Positions 6,465 through 14,706 of a stretch of DNA of 28,700 nucleotides are shown here, piece by piece. The translations under genes were made by a program, and so were the position numbers. This DNA is from Acidobacteriota bacterium (GTDB taxonomy: Bacteria; Acidobacteriota; Vicinamibacteria; Vicinamibacterales; SCN-69-37), in the NCBI GenBank assembly GCA_021824055.1, contig JAKALV010000006.1:1-28700 (forward strand). The letters run 5' to 3'. The number at the start of each line of letters is the position of its first letter. Within the stretch, counting starts at the first letter, position 1. The notes below the pieces were generated by a model. It was not told the DNA's origin. It made no database searches and saw nothing but the letters and a program-made list of their open reading frames with translations.

Positions 6465-8134
6465 CCGAGGCGCCGGCCGCCGTAGCCCCGCTTCGGAATC
6501 GCATGCGGGAGTGGTGGACGGCCCTGGCGGTGGGAGCCGCGGTGGTGACCGCGCTCACGTACCCGCTGGTCCCGCGGATGGGCAGCATGGCCCGACTCGA
6601 CGGCGGCGACGCGAAGTTCGGCCTGTGGAACGTCGCGTGGATCGGTCACGCGCTCCTCACTCAGCCGAGTCACCTCCTCGACGCGAACATTTTCTATCCG
6701 CATACCGGCACGCTGGCATATTCCGAACTGAACCTGGGTGCGGGGATTCTGGGATTTCCCGGGTACGCGCTGACGCGCAACCCGCTCGTCGCCCTGAATT
6801 CGGCGATCGCGATCGGGCTGTTGTTGACGTTCGTGCTGACCTGGGCGCTCGTGCGCCGCTTGACCGGATCGCCGGGCGCGGGCCTCGTGGCGGCCACGCT
6901 GTTTACGTTCTGCCCGAACATTCCCACGCGCTCCGCGGAAATCCAGCTGCTGATGACGTTCGGCATTCCGCTCGTGTTCCTCGCGTTCCATCGGTTCCAC
7001 GAGCGTCCGGGCGTGGGGCGCGGAGCCGCGCTCGGCGCCGCGTTGGCTGTCGCCGGACTCGCCTGTGCCTACTACGGTCTCTACACCGGTACCGCGCTGG
7101 CCGCGATGGCCCTCGTGATGGCCGATCGGCGGCGCGCGTACTGGACCGGACTCGGCGCCGCGCTCGTGACGATGGGGCTGATCGTGGCGCCGGTGTATAT
7201 GCCCTATCAGGCCGCGCGCCAGGCGGTGGCCGCGCCGCAGGCCGCCTCGGCGGAGAACATCCTCGCGTGGTCCGCGCATGTATCGGACTTCCTGGCGTCG
7301 CCGACCTTCGGTGACAGCTGGTGGCTGCCCGCGCTGGGACGCACACTGGGCCCATGGCAGGATCCGATGTTTCCCGGACTCGTGATGCTCGCGCTTGCCG
7401 CGGTCGCCTGCGCCCGGGAACGCCGGCGCGAAGTGGCGGCCTATGCCGCGGTCGCGGTGCTGGCCGCGTGGGCCGCGTTCGGACCGCGGCTCGGCCTGTA
7501 CTCGCTGGTCGCGAACAGCATTCCCGGGATGGGGCTCCTTCGGGCGCCCGTGCGTTACGGGATCCTGGTGTCGTTTGCCCTTGCCGTGCTGGCCGGATTT
7601 GGCGCGCGGCGCATCGTGGGCCGCCGGCCGGTGGTGGCGGCCGCCCTGGTTCTGCTCGCCGCGGTCGAGCTCACCGTGTGGGCGGGCCCGGGAACGCGGC
7701 CCGGCTGGGCGCTGAGCCCGCTGCCGCCCGTGCCCGCGGCGTATCGGATGCTGGCGGATCTGCCCGACGGTCCGGTGGTGGTCTTTCCGTTTCCGTATCA
7801 GCGCACCGACTACCACAACCACACGCGCGCGATGTTCTGGTCGGTCTTTCACTGGAAGCCGCTGGTGAACGGCTACAGTGACGTGGTGCCGCCGGACTTC
7901 GATCAGATCGCCGTGCCGATCAACAGCTTTCCCAGTCCCGCGGCGTTTGACATCATGCGCGCGCGGCACGTGCGCTACGTGGTGTGGGACATCGAGCCGT
8001 ACGACGCCGCGTCGCGCGCGCGATTGCTGGCGCGATTCCCGCCGTACGCGCAGTACCTGCGCCAATTGACCACGGAGGGCGGCGTCTGGCTCTACGAGAT
8101 CACCGGGTGGCCCAACGGAGGCGGCGGATCGTGA
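6461..8134 (+). CDS. Multi-pass membrane protein, GT-C glycosyltransferase-like
   Basis: A 557-residue protein with roughly ten transmembrane helices and a soluble C-terminal part (from about residue 410). After the first helix, the loop LDGGDAKFGLWNVAW (47-60) carries an acidic residue in the position used by GT-C enzymes to bind the polyprenyl-phosphate sugar. The segment DANIFYPHTGTLAYSELNLG (about 74-93) is a second conserved periplasmic loop seen in many uncharacterised GT-C-like proteins. GT-C enzymes transfer sugars from lipid-phosphate donors on the outer face of the inner membrane. It is coupled to its neighbours on both sides by 4-nt overlaps (GTGA at 6461 and GTGA at 8131), so the three genes are surely co-expressed. 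Substrate and activity are unknown; the GT-C call rests on topology and loop position. Confidence 0.7.
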   Translation: MTEAPAAVAPLRNRMREWWTALAVGAAVVTALTYPLVPRMGSMARLDGGDAKFGLWNVAWIGHALLTQPSHLLDANIFYPHTGTLAYSELNLGAGILGFPGYALTRNPLVALNSAIAIGLLLTFVLTWALVRRLTGSPGAGLVAATLFTFCPNIPTRSAEIQLLMTFGIPLVFLAFHRFHERPGVGRGAALGAALAVAGLACAYYGLYTGTALAAMALVMADRRRAYWTGLGAALVTMGLIVAPVYMPYQAARQAVAAPQAASAENILAWSAHVSDFLASPTFGDSWWLPALGRTLGPWQDPMFPGLVMLALAAVACARERRREVAAYAAVAVLAAWAAFGPRLGLYSLVANSIPGMGLLRAPVRYGILVSFALAVLAGFGARRIVGRRPVVAAALVLLAAVELTVWAGPGTRPGWALSPLPPVPAAYRMLADLPDGPVVVFPFPYQRTDYHNHTRAMFWSVFHWKPLVNGYSDVVPPDFDQIAVPINSFPSPAAFDIMRARHVRYVVWDIEPYDAASRARLLARFPPYAQYLRQLTTEGGVWLYEITGWPNGGGGS

Positions 8135-10023
8135 CGACAAAACGCTGGCGCGTGGTCGCGCTCTTCGCGGCGGTTGTGGCGCTCGGCCTGGCGGGCCGGC
8201 TGATCAACTATCCCGCGCTGGCCGGTGGCTTCAAGGGCGACGAGGCGACGTATGTCTCGATGGCCTTCAGCATCGCCGACGACTTCGACCTCAAGTACGA
8301 CCGCGGTGACTTCGAACGCTTCGGCCGGTTGTTTGGCGCCGGCCGCAGCGGCCGCCCCGTCGGCCCCGAAGGCATCTTCCTGAAACAGGGCGCCAGCCCG
8401 ACCACCGAACGCCTCGAGTACGGCAAGGCCTTCATCTATCCGCTGGCGGCCGCGCCCTTCGCCCGGCTGGGCGGCCTGGGCGGCATGCTCATCTTCAATG
8501 TGCTGCTCCTGGCCGGCTGCGTATGGTGCGCAATCCGATTGTGCGCGGCGCGCGTGGGCGGGTGGCGGGGCCACGCGCTGGCGGTGGCGTTCATCGCCGC
8601 CAGCTCCACGCCGGTCTGGGCTGCGTGGCTCACGTCGGAGATGTTCAACTTCGCGTTGATCTTCTACGCGTATTTCCTCTGGGCGTACAAAGAGGTTCGT
8701 CCCGATGCGCCCGGCCGGCGCACGTTCCTTGGCGGCCCGTGGTCGGATGTGCTTGCCGCCGTGCTCATCGGCCTCGCGACGTATTCGAAAGTCTCGAACG
8801 CGGCGTTGATCGGTCCGCTGGTGGTCTACGCGCTGTGGCGCCGCGGCAGTGCGTCGGGCCGAGAGCGCCTCGCGCAGAGCGTGGTGATCGGCGTGGTGTT
8901 CGCTGCGTCCACCGCCGGCCTCTTTGCCGCGAACAAGCTGATCAGCGGCGAGATCAGCTACCAGGGGGGCAACCGCAAGACGTTCTACGGCCATTTCCCA
9001 TTCGATGATGCCGGCAGCCGGTTCGACGCCGCGCGCGGATCGAACGAGATGGTGACCGAAGGCGTCAGCAGCGACATTCTGTTTCCGCTCCGGATCAGCG
9101 GGCACGGCATCGAGCGCGGCAGTCCCCGCTTCTGGCCGCTCCTCGGTCACAACGTCTGGTATTTCTTCAGCGGGCGCGATTCCGGCCTCGTGCCGTACTT
9201 CTTTCCCGGCGCGCTGATCGTCGTGCTTTGGCTGGGGCGTTGGCGTGACATGCGGTTGTGGCAGGTCCTGACGTTTGGCGCGATCGCCGGCACCGCGGTG
9301 ATTCTACTGGTGTGGTTCCCGTACACCTGGAACGGCGCGGGCGGCCCTCCGGGCAATCGATATTTCTTCAGTGTGTACCCGCTGTTTCTCTTTCTCGTGC
9401 CGGCCGGGACCGGCGCCGTGGCGGCGCTCAGCGCGTGGGTGATTGGCGGAGCGTTTGCCGGCGCGATCGTGCTGCATCCGTTCCTGTCGTCCAAGGCGCC
9501 GTGGACGGTTCCCGAGCGGGCGCCCCTGCGATGGCTGCCGATCGAACTGACGATGATGGATGACGTCCCCGCGCGGCTGCATCCGGGCCGGGGCCGGCTG
9601 CCGTTTGGCAATCCGCGCAATGCGCTCCTGTACTACATGGACGCGGGCACCTACACGCCGGAAGACGGCCCGAATGGGCAGTTCTTCTGGGTCGCCGGCG
9701 CCACGCGCGCCGACATCGTCGTCCGCCTGTCCGACCGGACGCCGTCGGCGAAGATGCGGCTCATCGCCGAATCGCGCGTGGCCAATCACGTCACGATCGA
9801 CTGGGGAGGCGACCGCTGCGTGCTGGCGCTCGCGCCGGATCAGCCGGCGACGTGTGAACTGCGCGCCAGCGGCGGCGTCTGGGCGCACGGCGGATACTTC
9901 TTTCCCTTGAGCGTCACGACGACCGCGGGGTTTGTGCCGAGCGTGGCGGATCCGCGGTCAGCCGATCAGCGGAATCTGGGCGTGCGCCTGACGCCGGTCT
10001 TCGACGACAGGGACGCGCGGTAG
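8131..10023 (+). CDS. Large GT-C-type membrane glycosyltransferase candidate (PMT/ArnT-like)
   Basis: A 630-residue membrane protein. One N-terminal helix (residues 6-24) is followed by a periplasmic loop containing KGDEATYVSMAF; the GDE at 36-38 is the metal/donor-binding acidic motif typical of GT39/GT83-type GT-C enzymes. About ten more helices follow, and residues from about 490 to the end form a soluble beta-rich periplasmic domain (RLSDRTPSAKMRLI..., CVLALAPDQPATCELRASGG). The expected role is transfer of a polyprenyl-phosphate-linked sugar to a glycan, lipid or protein acceptor outside the cytoplasm. The GTG at 8131 overlaps the preceding stop (TGA 8132-8134); the same frame is open upstream only as a shadow. 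It ends 38 nt before the convergent UPF0104 gene, with a palindromic repeat between. The exact acceptor is unknown. Confidence 0.72.
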   Translation: MTTKRWRVVALFAAVVALGLAGRLINYPALAGGFKGDEATYVSMAFSIADDFDLKYDRGDFERFGRLFGAGRSGRPVGPEGIFLKQGASPTTERLEYGKAFIYPLAAAPFARLGGLGGMLIFNVLLLAGCVWCAIRLCAARVGGWRGHALAVAFIAASSTPVWAAWLTSEMFNFALIFYAYFLWAYKEVRPDAPGRRTFLGGPWSDVLAAVLIGLATYSKVSNAALIGPLVVYALWRRGSASGRERLAQSVVIGVVFAASTAGLFAANKLISGEISYQGGNRKTFYGHFPFDDAGSRFDAARGSNEMVTEGVSSDILFPLRISGHGIERGSPRFWPLLGHNVWYFFSGRDSGLVPYFFPGALIVVLWLGRWRDMRLWQVLTFGAIAGTAVILLVWFPYTWNGAGGPPGNRYFFSVYPLFLFLVPAGTGAVAALSAWVIGGAFAGAIVLHPFLSSKAPWTVPERAPLRWLPIELTMMDDVPARLHPGRGRLPFGNPRNALLYYMDAGTYTPEDGPNGQFFWVAGATRADIVVRLSDRTPSAKMRLIAESRVANHVTIDWGGDRCVLALAPDQPATCELRASGGVWAHGGYFFPLSVTTTAGFVPSVADPRSADQRNLGVRLTPVFDDRDAR

Positions 10024-10037
10024 GGAACGTCGTGAAC

Positions 10038-10065
10038 GTAGGGCCAAGCTTTAGCTTGGCCCTAC
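10038..10065. repeat. Palindromic hairpin of the GGGCC(G/A)AGCTT family, copy 2
   Basis: Arms GTAGGGCCAAGCT (10038-10050) and AGCTTGGCCCTAC (10053-10065) pair perfectly. It is the same core as 3921-3950, but with A:T replacing G:C at the sixth core pair and T:A/A:T pairs in the outer stem, so the pairing is preserved. It separates the convergent genes ending at 10023 (+) and 10062 (-). The stop codon of the minus-strand gene (10064-10062) lies inside the repeat. It could work as a bidirectional transcript end. Confidence 0.7.
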
Positions 10066-11006
10066 TGCTTCTTGCGGACCGCCATGACCACGGCGCCCGA
10101 TATCGAGAACAGCATGATCAGCGCGGCGCCGAGAAAGGACAGCGCGATGGCCGATTCGCGCGGCAAGCCGAGCCGCGCGAAGTAGAACGCGAAGACCGAC
10201 TCGCGCAGGCCGAAGCCGTTGACTGACAGCGGCAGCATCTGCACGACGGCCGACATCGGGATCAGCACGCACAGATGCACGCCCGGCACCGGGATGTGCA
10301 TCGCGCGCGCCAGCGCGGCGTAGAAGACGACGATCACGGCCTGGACGACCACCGAGGCCAGAAAGCACTGCAGCAGCACGGCGGGCGCCTGCGCGAACTT
10401 TTCGAGCGCGTGCATGAGCCGGGTGATCTGCAGTCCGACCCATTCCTGATGAAAGATCCGCAGCGGGGTGAGCAGGGCGCCAATAACGCGGGGATAGACC
10501 AGCACCACGCCGACGCCGGCCGCGCCGCCGGTCATGCCGAGCCACAGCCAGAACGGGTTGAACGGCTCGCGATCGCCCAACTCGGTGGCGACGGTGGCGC
10601 CCAGCGCCGCGACGAACACCAGCCCGATGAGGCCGATCGCCCGGTCGAGCAGCACGATCGTGGCCGCGCGCGTCCGCGAGCCCGTGGCCGCGGCGGTGTC
10701 GCGAATGCGGATCACGTCGCCGCCGATATTCGACGGCAGGAAATTGTTGAAGAACGTCGCGACCAGATACGACGCGGTCAGGTGGCGGAACGTCACGCGC
10801 ACGTGCTGGGCGGTCAGGAGGCGCTCCCAGCGCCACGCGCTGATCAGGACGACGGCCAGGTAGAGTGCGAGCGCCAGCACGAGCCAGGACGGGGCGGCGT
10901 GCTGCAGCGTCTTCCACAGCTGGCCGCGATCGACCTTCGACAAGAGCCAATAGAGCAGCCCGCCACTGACGAGAATCTTGACGGACCACCTGAGGATCGA
11001 TCGCAC
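10062..11006 (-). CDS. UPF0104 / lysylphosphatidylglycerol-synthase-TM-like membrane protein
   Basis: A complete 314-residue family member with about eight transmembrane helices, starting at residues 7-20 and 40-56. Conserved family features are the FFNNFLPSNIGGDVIRI signature (about 85-101), a Leu-Leu-Asp-Arg (LLDRAIG) helix start, and LSVNGFGLRES near residue 260. Relatives include the flippase part of MprF and archaeal AglD-type membrane domains, and they usually sit beside glycosyltransferases. In this locus it is a reasonable candidate for moving a lipid-linked glycan or for helping a GT-C enzyme; this is inferred. The GTG at 11006 is used because the divergent glycosyltransferase begins 30 nt away and the first helix follows at once. 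It is a paralogue of the truncated gene at 1-604. Confidence 0.8.
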   Translation of the reverse strand: MRSILRWSVKILVSGGLLYWLLSKVDRGQLWKTLQHAAPSWLVLALALYLAVVLISAWRWERLLTAQHVRVTFRHLTASYLVATFFNNFLPSNIGGDVIRIRDTAAATGSRTRAATIVLLDRAIGLIGLVFVAALGATVATELGDREPFNPFWLWLGMTGGAAGVGVVLVYPRVIGALLTPLRIFHQEWVGLQITRLMHALEKFAQAPAVLLQCFLASVVVQAVIVVFYAALARAMHIPVPGVHLCVLIPMSAVVQMLPLSVNGFGLRESVFAFYFARLGLPRESAIALSFLGAALIMLFSISGAVVMAVRKKQ

Positions 11007-11035
11007 CGGGCTGATTACATCACACCCGGGCTACA

Positions 11036-12247
11036 ATGACGTCACCTGGCGCCGACCGCGGGCCATCTGGCATGCACATTCTGATGATTGCGCCCGAGCC
11101 GTTCTTCGAGCCACGGGGCACACCCTTCTCCGAATACCACCGTTTGCGCGCGCTGAGCTCGATGGGGCACACCGTCGACTTCGTGACGTATCCGTTTGGC
11201 GTCGATCGCGACATTCCCGGCGTGCGCATCATTCGCACGATCAAGCCGCCGTTCCTCTCGCGCGTGCGCATCGGCCCGTCGTGGGCGAAAGTGCCGCTCG
11301 ATTTCTTCCTGTCGCTGACCTCGCTGCGCGTGGCGCTCTCGGGCCGGTACGACGCCGTGCACTCGCACGAAGAAGGCGGCGCCATCGGGATCGTGCTCGC
11401 CTGGCTGCTCGGCGTGCCGCATCTCTACGACATGCACTCGAGCCTGCCGCAGCAGATCGCGAACTTCGGATTCGAGAAGTCGCGCTGGCTCGCGAAGGCG
11501 TTCGACTGGCTCGAGCGCCTGATGATCCGCCGCTCTCAGGTCGTCATCGTGATCTGTCCGCAGCTCCAGGACGTGGTCCGGGAGATCGACAAGGATGTGC
11601 CGATGGTGCTCATCGAGAACGCGATGGGCTCGGGGGACGCGCCCACGCCGGGCACCGGCGCCGCCGTTCGCGCGGAACTGCAGCTCGCGCCGGGTACGCC
11701 GATGGTTTTGTATACCGGCACGTTTGAGCACTACCAGGGCCTGGACCTGTTGTTCGACGCCATGCCGATCGTGATCGCCGCGCGACCGGACGTGCGGTTT
11801 GTCCTGATGGGCGGCGAACCGCAGCAGGTGGAGACCGCGCGCGCGCGCGTGGCGGCCGCCGGAATTGCCGCGTCCGTGCTGTTCACGGGCCAGCGCCCGG
11901 CCGGCGACGTGCCGGCGTACCTCGACGCGGCCGATGTGCTGGTGTCGCCGCGCTCGACGGGCACGAACACGCCGCTGAAGCTCTACCAGTACCTGCGGTC
12001 CGGCCGGCCGATCGTGGCGACACGGCTGCTGACGCACACGCAGGTGCTCGATGACGAGACATCGATTCTGACGGAAGCTACGCCGGCTGATTACGCGCGC
12101 GGCATCGTGGACGCGGTGAGCGATCCGGCGCGCGCGCGGGCCATCGGCGCGCGGGCGAAGGCCATGGCCGACGTGAAGTACAGCGAAGCGGCGTATCTTG
12201 CCAAGACACGCGATGCGATGACGCGGCTCTCCGGGAGCACGGTGTGA
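11036..12247 (+). CDS. Family 4 glycosyltransferase (GT-B), second in locus
   Basis: A 403-residue GT-B enzyme. The N-terminal acceptor domain opens with MHILMIAPEPFFEPRGTPFS and includes HSHEEGGAIG. The donor domain contains VLYTGTFEHYQG, FVLMGG and GTNTPLKLYQYLRSGRPIVAT (about residues 308-328). In that last motif the usual second Glu of E-x7-E is Gln (YQYL), and the first is not Glu. The ATG at 11036 adds 12 residues before an in-frame ATG at 11072, which begins exactly at the first beta strand. TACAAT (11032-11037) overlaps the upstream ATG and resembles a -10 box, so 11072 may be the true start. Neither start has a clear ribosome site. The end overlaps the following methyltransferase by 4 nt (GTGA). 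Confidence 0.85.
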   Translation: MTSPGADRGPSGMHILMIAPEPFFEPRGTPFSEYHRLRALSSMGHTVDFVTYPFGVDRDIPGVRIIRTIKPPFLSRVRIGPSWAKVPLDFFLSLTSLRVALSGRYDAVHSHEEGGAIGIVLAWLLGVPHLYDMHSSLPQQIANFGFEKSRWLAKAFDWLERLMIRRSQVVIVICPQLQDVVREIDKDVPMVLIENAMGSGDAPTPGTGAAVRAELQLAPGTPMVLYTGTFEHYQGLDLLFDAMPIVIAARPDVRFVLMGGEPQQVETARARVAAAGIAASVLFTGQRPAGDVPAYLDAADVLVSPRSTGTNTPLKLYQYLRSGRPIVATRLLTHTQVLDDETSILTEATPADYARGIVDAVSDPARARAIGARAKAMADVKYSEAAYLAKTRDAMTRLSGSTV

Positions 12248-12987
12248 CCGGCGCGCCGAACGATCACTACAGCTACGAGCACTATCGCCGCCGCGACGTG
12301 GCCGAAGGCTTCGACGCGCTGCGCTTCGGCGGTCCGATCGGCCAGCTGATTCAGGCAACCCAGCAGGCGCTACTGTTGCGCGTGCTCGCGCCGCTCGAAG
12401 GGCGGCGCGTGCTGGACGTTGGCACCGGCACCGGCCGCGCGGCCCTCGCGTTTGCGCGCGCTGGCGCCGTGGTGACCGGCGTGGATGCCTCCGCCGAGAT
12501 GCTGGCGGTGGCCGAGCGGCAGGCCGCCGAGCAGAAACTCCCAGCGGTCTTTCAGGTGGCCGACGCGCATCAGTTGCCGTTCGGCAACCGCGAATTCGAT
12601 GCGGCCGTGTCGCTGCGCGTCATCATGCACACGCCGGCCTGGTGGGAATGCGTCGCCGAGCTGTGCCGGGTGTCCAGCCACCGCGTGGTCATCGACTTTC
12701 CCGCGCTGGGCAGTTTCGCCAGCATCGAAAGCGCGATTCGCCGGATGCGCAAGGCGATGGGCGGCAACGTCGAGGCGTATCGCGTGCTGCGCGAGCGGGC
12801 GGTCCGCGATGTGCTCGCGGCCGGCGGATTCCGCGTGATCGAGACCCATCGGCAGTTCGTGCTCCCGATCAACTTCCACAAGCTCGTCAATTCGCGCGCG
12901 TTCACCACCGGCGTCGAAGGCGCCCTGGCGTCTGCCGGGTTGCTCCGCCTGCTGGGATCGCCGGTTACGATGGTGGCGGAACGATGA
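12244..12987 (+). CDS. Class I SAM-dependent methyltransferase
   Basis: A 247-residue soluble enzyme. SAM-binding motif I is VLDVGTGTGR (56-65), followed by an acidic residue after strand 2 (VTGVDAS, about 77-83) and motif DAHQLPFGNREFDAAVSL (about 107-124), which is typical of Methyltransf_11/25. The C-terminal part contains a helical cap (ESAIRRMRKAMGGNVEAYRVL). The acceptor cannot be deduced; its place among glycosyltransferases favours sugar O- or N-methylation, lipid methylation or aglycone methylation. The GTG at 12244 overlaps the upstream stop, and the end overlaps the SDR start (ATGA, 12984-12987), so it lies in the middle of a coupled operon. Confidence 0.85.
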   Translation: MTGAPNDHYSYEHYRRRDVAEGFDALRFGGPIGQLIQATQQALLLRVLAPLEGRRVLDVGTGTGRAALAFARAGAVVTGVDASAEMLAVAERQAAEQKLPAVFQVADAHQLPFGNREFDAAVSLRVIMHTPAWWECVAELCRVSSHRVVIDFPALGSFASIESAIRRMRKAMGGNVEAYRVLRERAVRDVLAAGGFRVIETHRQFVLPINFHKLVNSRAFTTGVEGALASAGLLRLLGSPVTMVAER

Positions 12988-13964
12988 ATGCGCTGGTCAC
13001 CGGCGCCACCGGTTTTACCGGCGGTCATCTTGCGCGCCGGTTGCACGCCGCCGGCGACCGCGTGCGCGTGATCGCGCGCGACTCGTCACACGCCACGGAT
13101 CTCGCTCGAATCGGCATCGAGGTGGTGCCGGGCGATCTGACGGATCGCGAGAGTCTGCTCCGGGCGGCCGCCGGGATGGACGTGATCTACAACATCGGCG
13201 CGCTCTACCGCGCGGCCAGTCTCAAAGCATCGGCGTATCGCGCGGTCAATGCGGACGCGGTCGTCACGTTGATCGAGTGCGCGAAGGCGGCCGGGGTACG
13301 GCGCGTGGTGCACTGCAGCACCGTCGGCGTGCACGGCGACATCGAGCATCCGCCCGCGAATGAAGACGCCCCGATGCGGCCGGGCGACGTGTATCAGGAG
13401 ACCAAGCTGCTCGGCGAGCAACTGGGCCGCGAGGCCGCGGCCCGCACGGGCGTCGAACTGGTGATCGCGCGCCCGTCGGGTATTTACGGTCCGGGCGACC
13501 GCCGGCTGCTGAAGTTGTTCGGTGCCGTCGCGCGCGGCCGGTTTCTCTTTCTGGGAAACGGGCGGATCTTCTACCACCTCACGCACGTGGCCGATCTGTG
13601 CGACGGGTTCCGCCTGTGTGCCACGGTGCCGGGCGCCGCGGGCCGGACGTACATCCTCGCCGGCGGGGAAGTGACCACGCTCAACGAGCTGGTCGCGCTG
13701 ACGTCGGACATCGCGCGCGTGCCGCCGCCCAGGCGGCACTGGCCGGTGTGGCCGTTCTGGGCCGCCGGCGCGGCCTGCGAGGCCCTGTGCGCGCCGTTCG
13801 GGATCGAGCCGCCAATCTTCCGGCGCCGTGTAGACTTCTTCACCAAGAGCCGGGCGTTCGACATCAGCCGGGCGCGCGCCGAGCTCGGATTTGCCCCGCG
13901 CGTCAGCCTGCGCGAGGGCATCGGGCGCACACTGGAGTGGTACCGTGAACACGGGTGGATCTGA
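12984..13964 (+). CDS. Extended SDR NAD(P)-dependent epimerase/dehydratase/reductase
   Basis: A 326-residue Rossmann enzyme. The cofactor motif TGATGFTGG (6-14) fits extended SDRs (TGxxGxxG). D51 lies after strand 3 (PGDLTD), and the catalytic triad is S112 (HCSTVG), Y137 and K141 (YQETK). RPSGIYGPGD follows, as in sugar-nucleotide epimerases and HpnA/dihydroflavonol reductase-like enzymes. The C-terminus ends in the usual LREGIGRTLEWYREHG helix. In this locus it probably makes or modifies a nucleotide sugar, but the HpnA-like sequence style leaves a sterol/hopanoid- or polyketide-type ketone substrate possible. Start ATG 12984 overlaps the preceding stop by 4 nt. Its end overlaps the acyltransferase start by 20 nt. 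Confidence 0.85.
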   Translation: MNALVTGATGFTGGHLARRLHAAGDRVRVIARDSSHATDLARIGIEVVPGDLTDRESLLRAAAGMDVIYNIGALYRAASLKASAYRAVNADAVVTLIECAKAAGVRRVVHCSTVGVHGDIEHPPANEDAPMRPGDVYQETKLLGEQLGREAAARTGVELVIARPSGIYGPGDRRLLKLFGAVARGRFLFLGNGRIFYHLTHVADLCDGFRLCATVPGAAGRTYILAGGEVTTLNELVALTSDIARVPPPRRHWPVWPFWAAGAACEALCAPFGIEPPIFRRRVDFFTKSRAFDISRARAELGFAPRVSLREGIGRTLEWYREHGWI

Positions 13965-14703
13965 GAGCGGTCAGCCGGGCGACATTCCCCGCGCGCAGCA
14001 CCAGCTGTTTGACGCGCCGGGCGGCGCGCGCGCGAAATACTCCGCGCTCGTCGTCGGCCGGCCCGGCTGGGGCGCGTTGCTCAAGCACGAAGCGGTAGTG
14101 ATGTGCGCGCAGCACATCCCGGGCGCGTTCGGCCTGGCGATGCGCAAGTGGCTGTACCCCAGACTGCTCGGCAGCTGCGGCCGCAACGTGATCTTCGGGC
14201 AGAACGTCGTGCTGCGGCATCCGCGCAAGATTCACATCGGCGACAACGTGATGATCGACGACAACTGCCTGCTCGACGCGAAGGGCACCAGCAACTCGGG
14301 AATCCGCATCGGCAACGGCGTATTCCTCGGGCGCAACTCGATCCTGTCGTGCAAGAACGGCAACATCGCGCTGGCCGACGGCGCGAACATCGGCTTCAAC
14401 TGCGAAGTGTTTTCCGCGAGCGACGTGTCGATCGGCCGCGACACGCTCGTGGCCGCGTACTGCTACCTGATCGGCGGCGATCACGACTTCAGCAATCCCG
14501 AAATCCCGGTGATCGAGCAGCAGCGGCGTTCGGCCGGCGTGCGCGTGGGTGACGGCGCCTGGCTCGGCGCGGGGGCCAAGATCCTGGACGGCGTCACCGT
14601 GGGCGATCGTGCCGTGATCGGTGCGGGCGCGGTGGTGCGCGACGCGGTGCCCGACGGCGCCATCGCGGTCGGCATTCCGGCGCGCGTCGTGGGGCAGCGC
14701 TAG
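13945..14703 (+). CDS. Left-handed beta-helix (hexapeptide-repeat) acyltransferase
   Basis: A 252-residue protein. An N-terminal helical region (residues 1-75) precedes hexapeptide repeats that begin near VIFGQNVVLRHPRKIHIGDNV and continue to VTVGDRAVIGAGAVVRDAVPDGAIAVGIPARVVG. The candidate catalytic His is in GGDHDFSNPEIP (about residue 180), as in WcaF/maltose-O-acetyltransferase relatives. These trimeric enzymes move acetyl or other acyl groups from acyl-CoA or acyl-ACP to sugar hydroxyl or amino groups. Given its neighbours, sugar O-acetylation of the surface glycan is the best guess. The GTG at 13945 overlaps the SDR gene by 20 nt; another start would have to lie within the helical region. 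The next glycosyltransferase begins 3 nt after its stop. Confidence 0.85.
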   Translation: MNTGGSESGQPGDIPRAQHQLFDAPGGARAKYSALVVGRPGWGALLKHEAVVMCAQHIPGAFGLAMRKWLYPRLLGSCGRNVIFGQNVVLRHPRKIHIGDNVMIDDNCLLDAKGTSNSGIRIGNGVFLGRNSILSCKNGNIALADGANIGFNCEVFSASDVSIGRDTLVAAYCYLIGGDHDFSNPEIPVIEQQRRSAGVRVGDGAWLGAGAKILDGVTVGDRAVIGAGAVVRDAVPDGAIAVGIPARVVGQR

Positions 14704-14706
14704 CGC

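Noticed and set aside
6299..8140. 613-codon minus-strand frame antisense to the first GT-C gene
   Set aside because: Translation is a low-complexity Arg/His/Gly/Gln mixture with no hydrophobic core. The plus-strand membrane protein explains the region.
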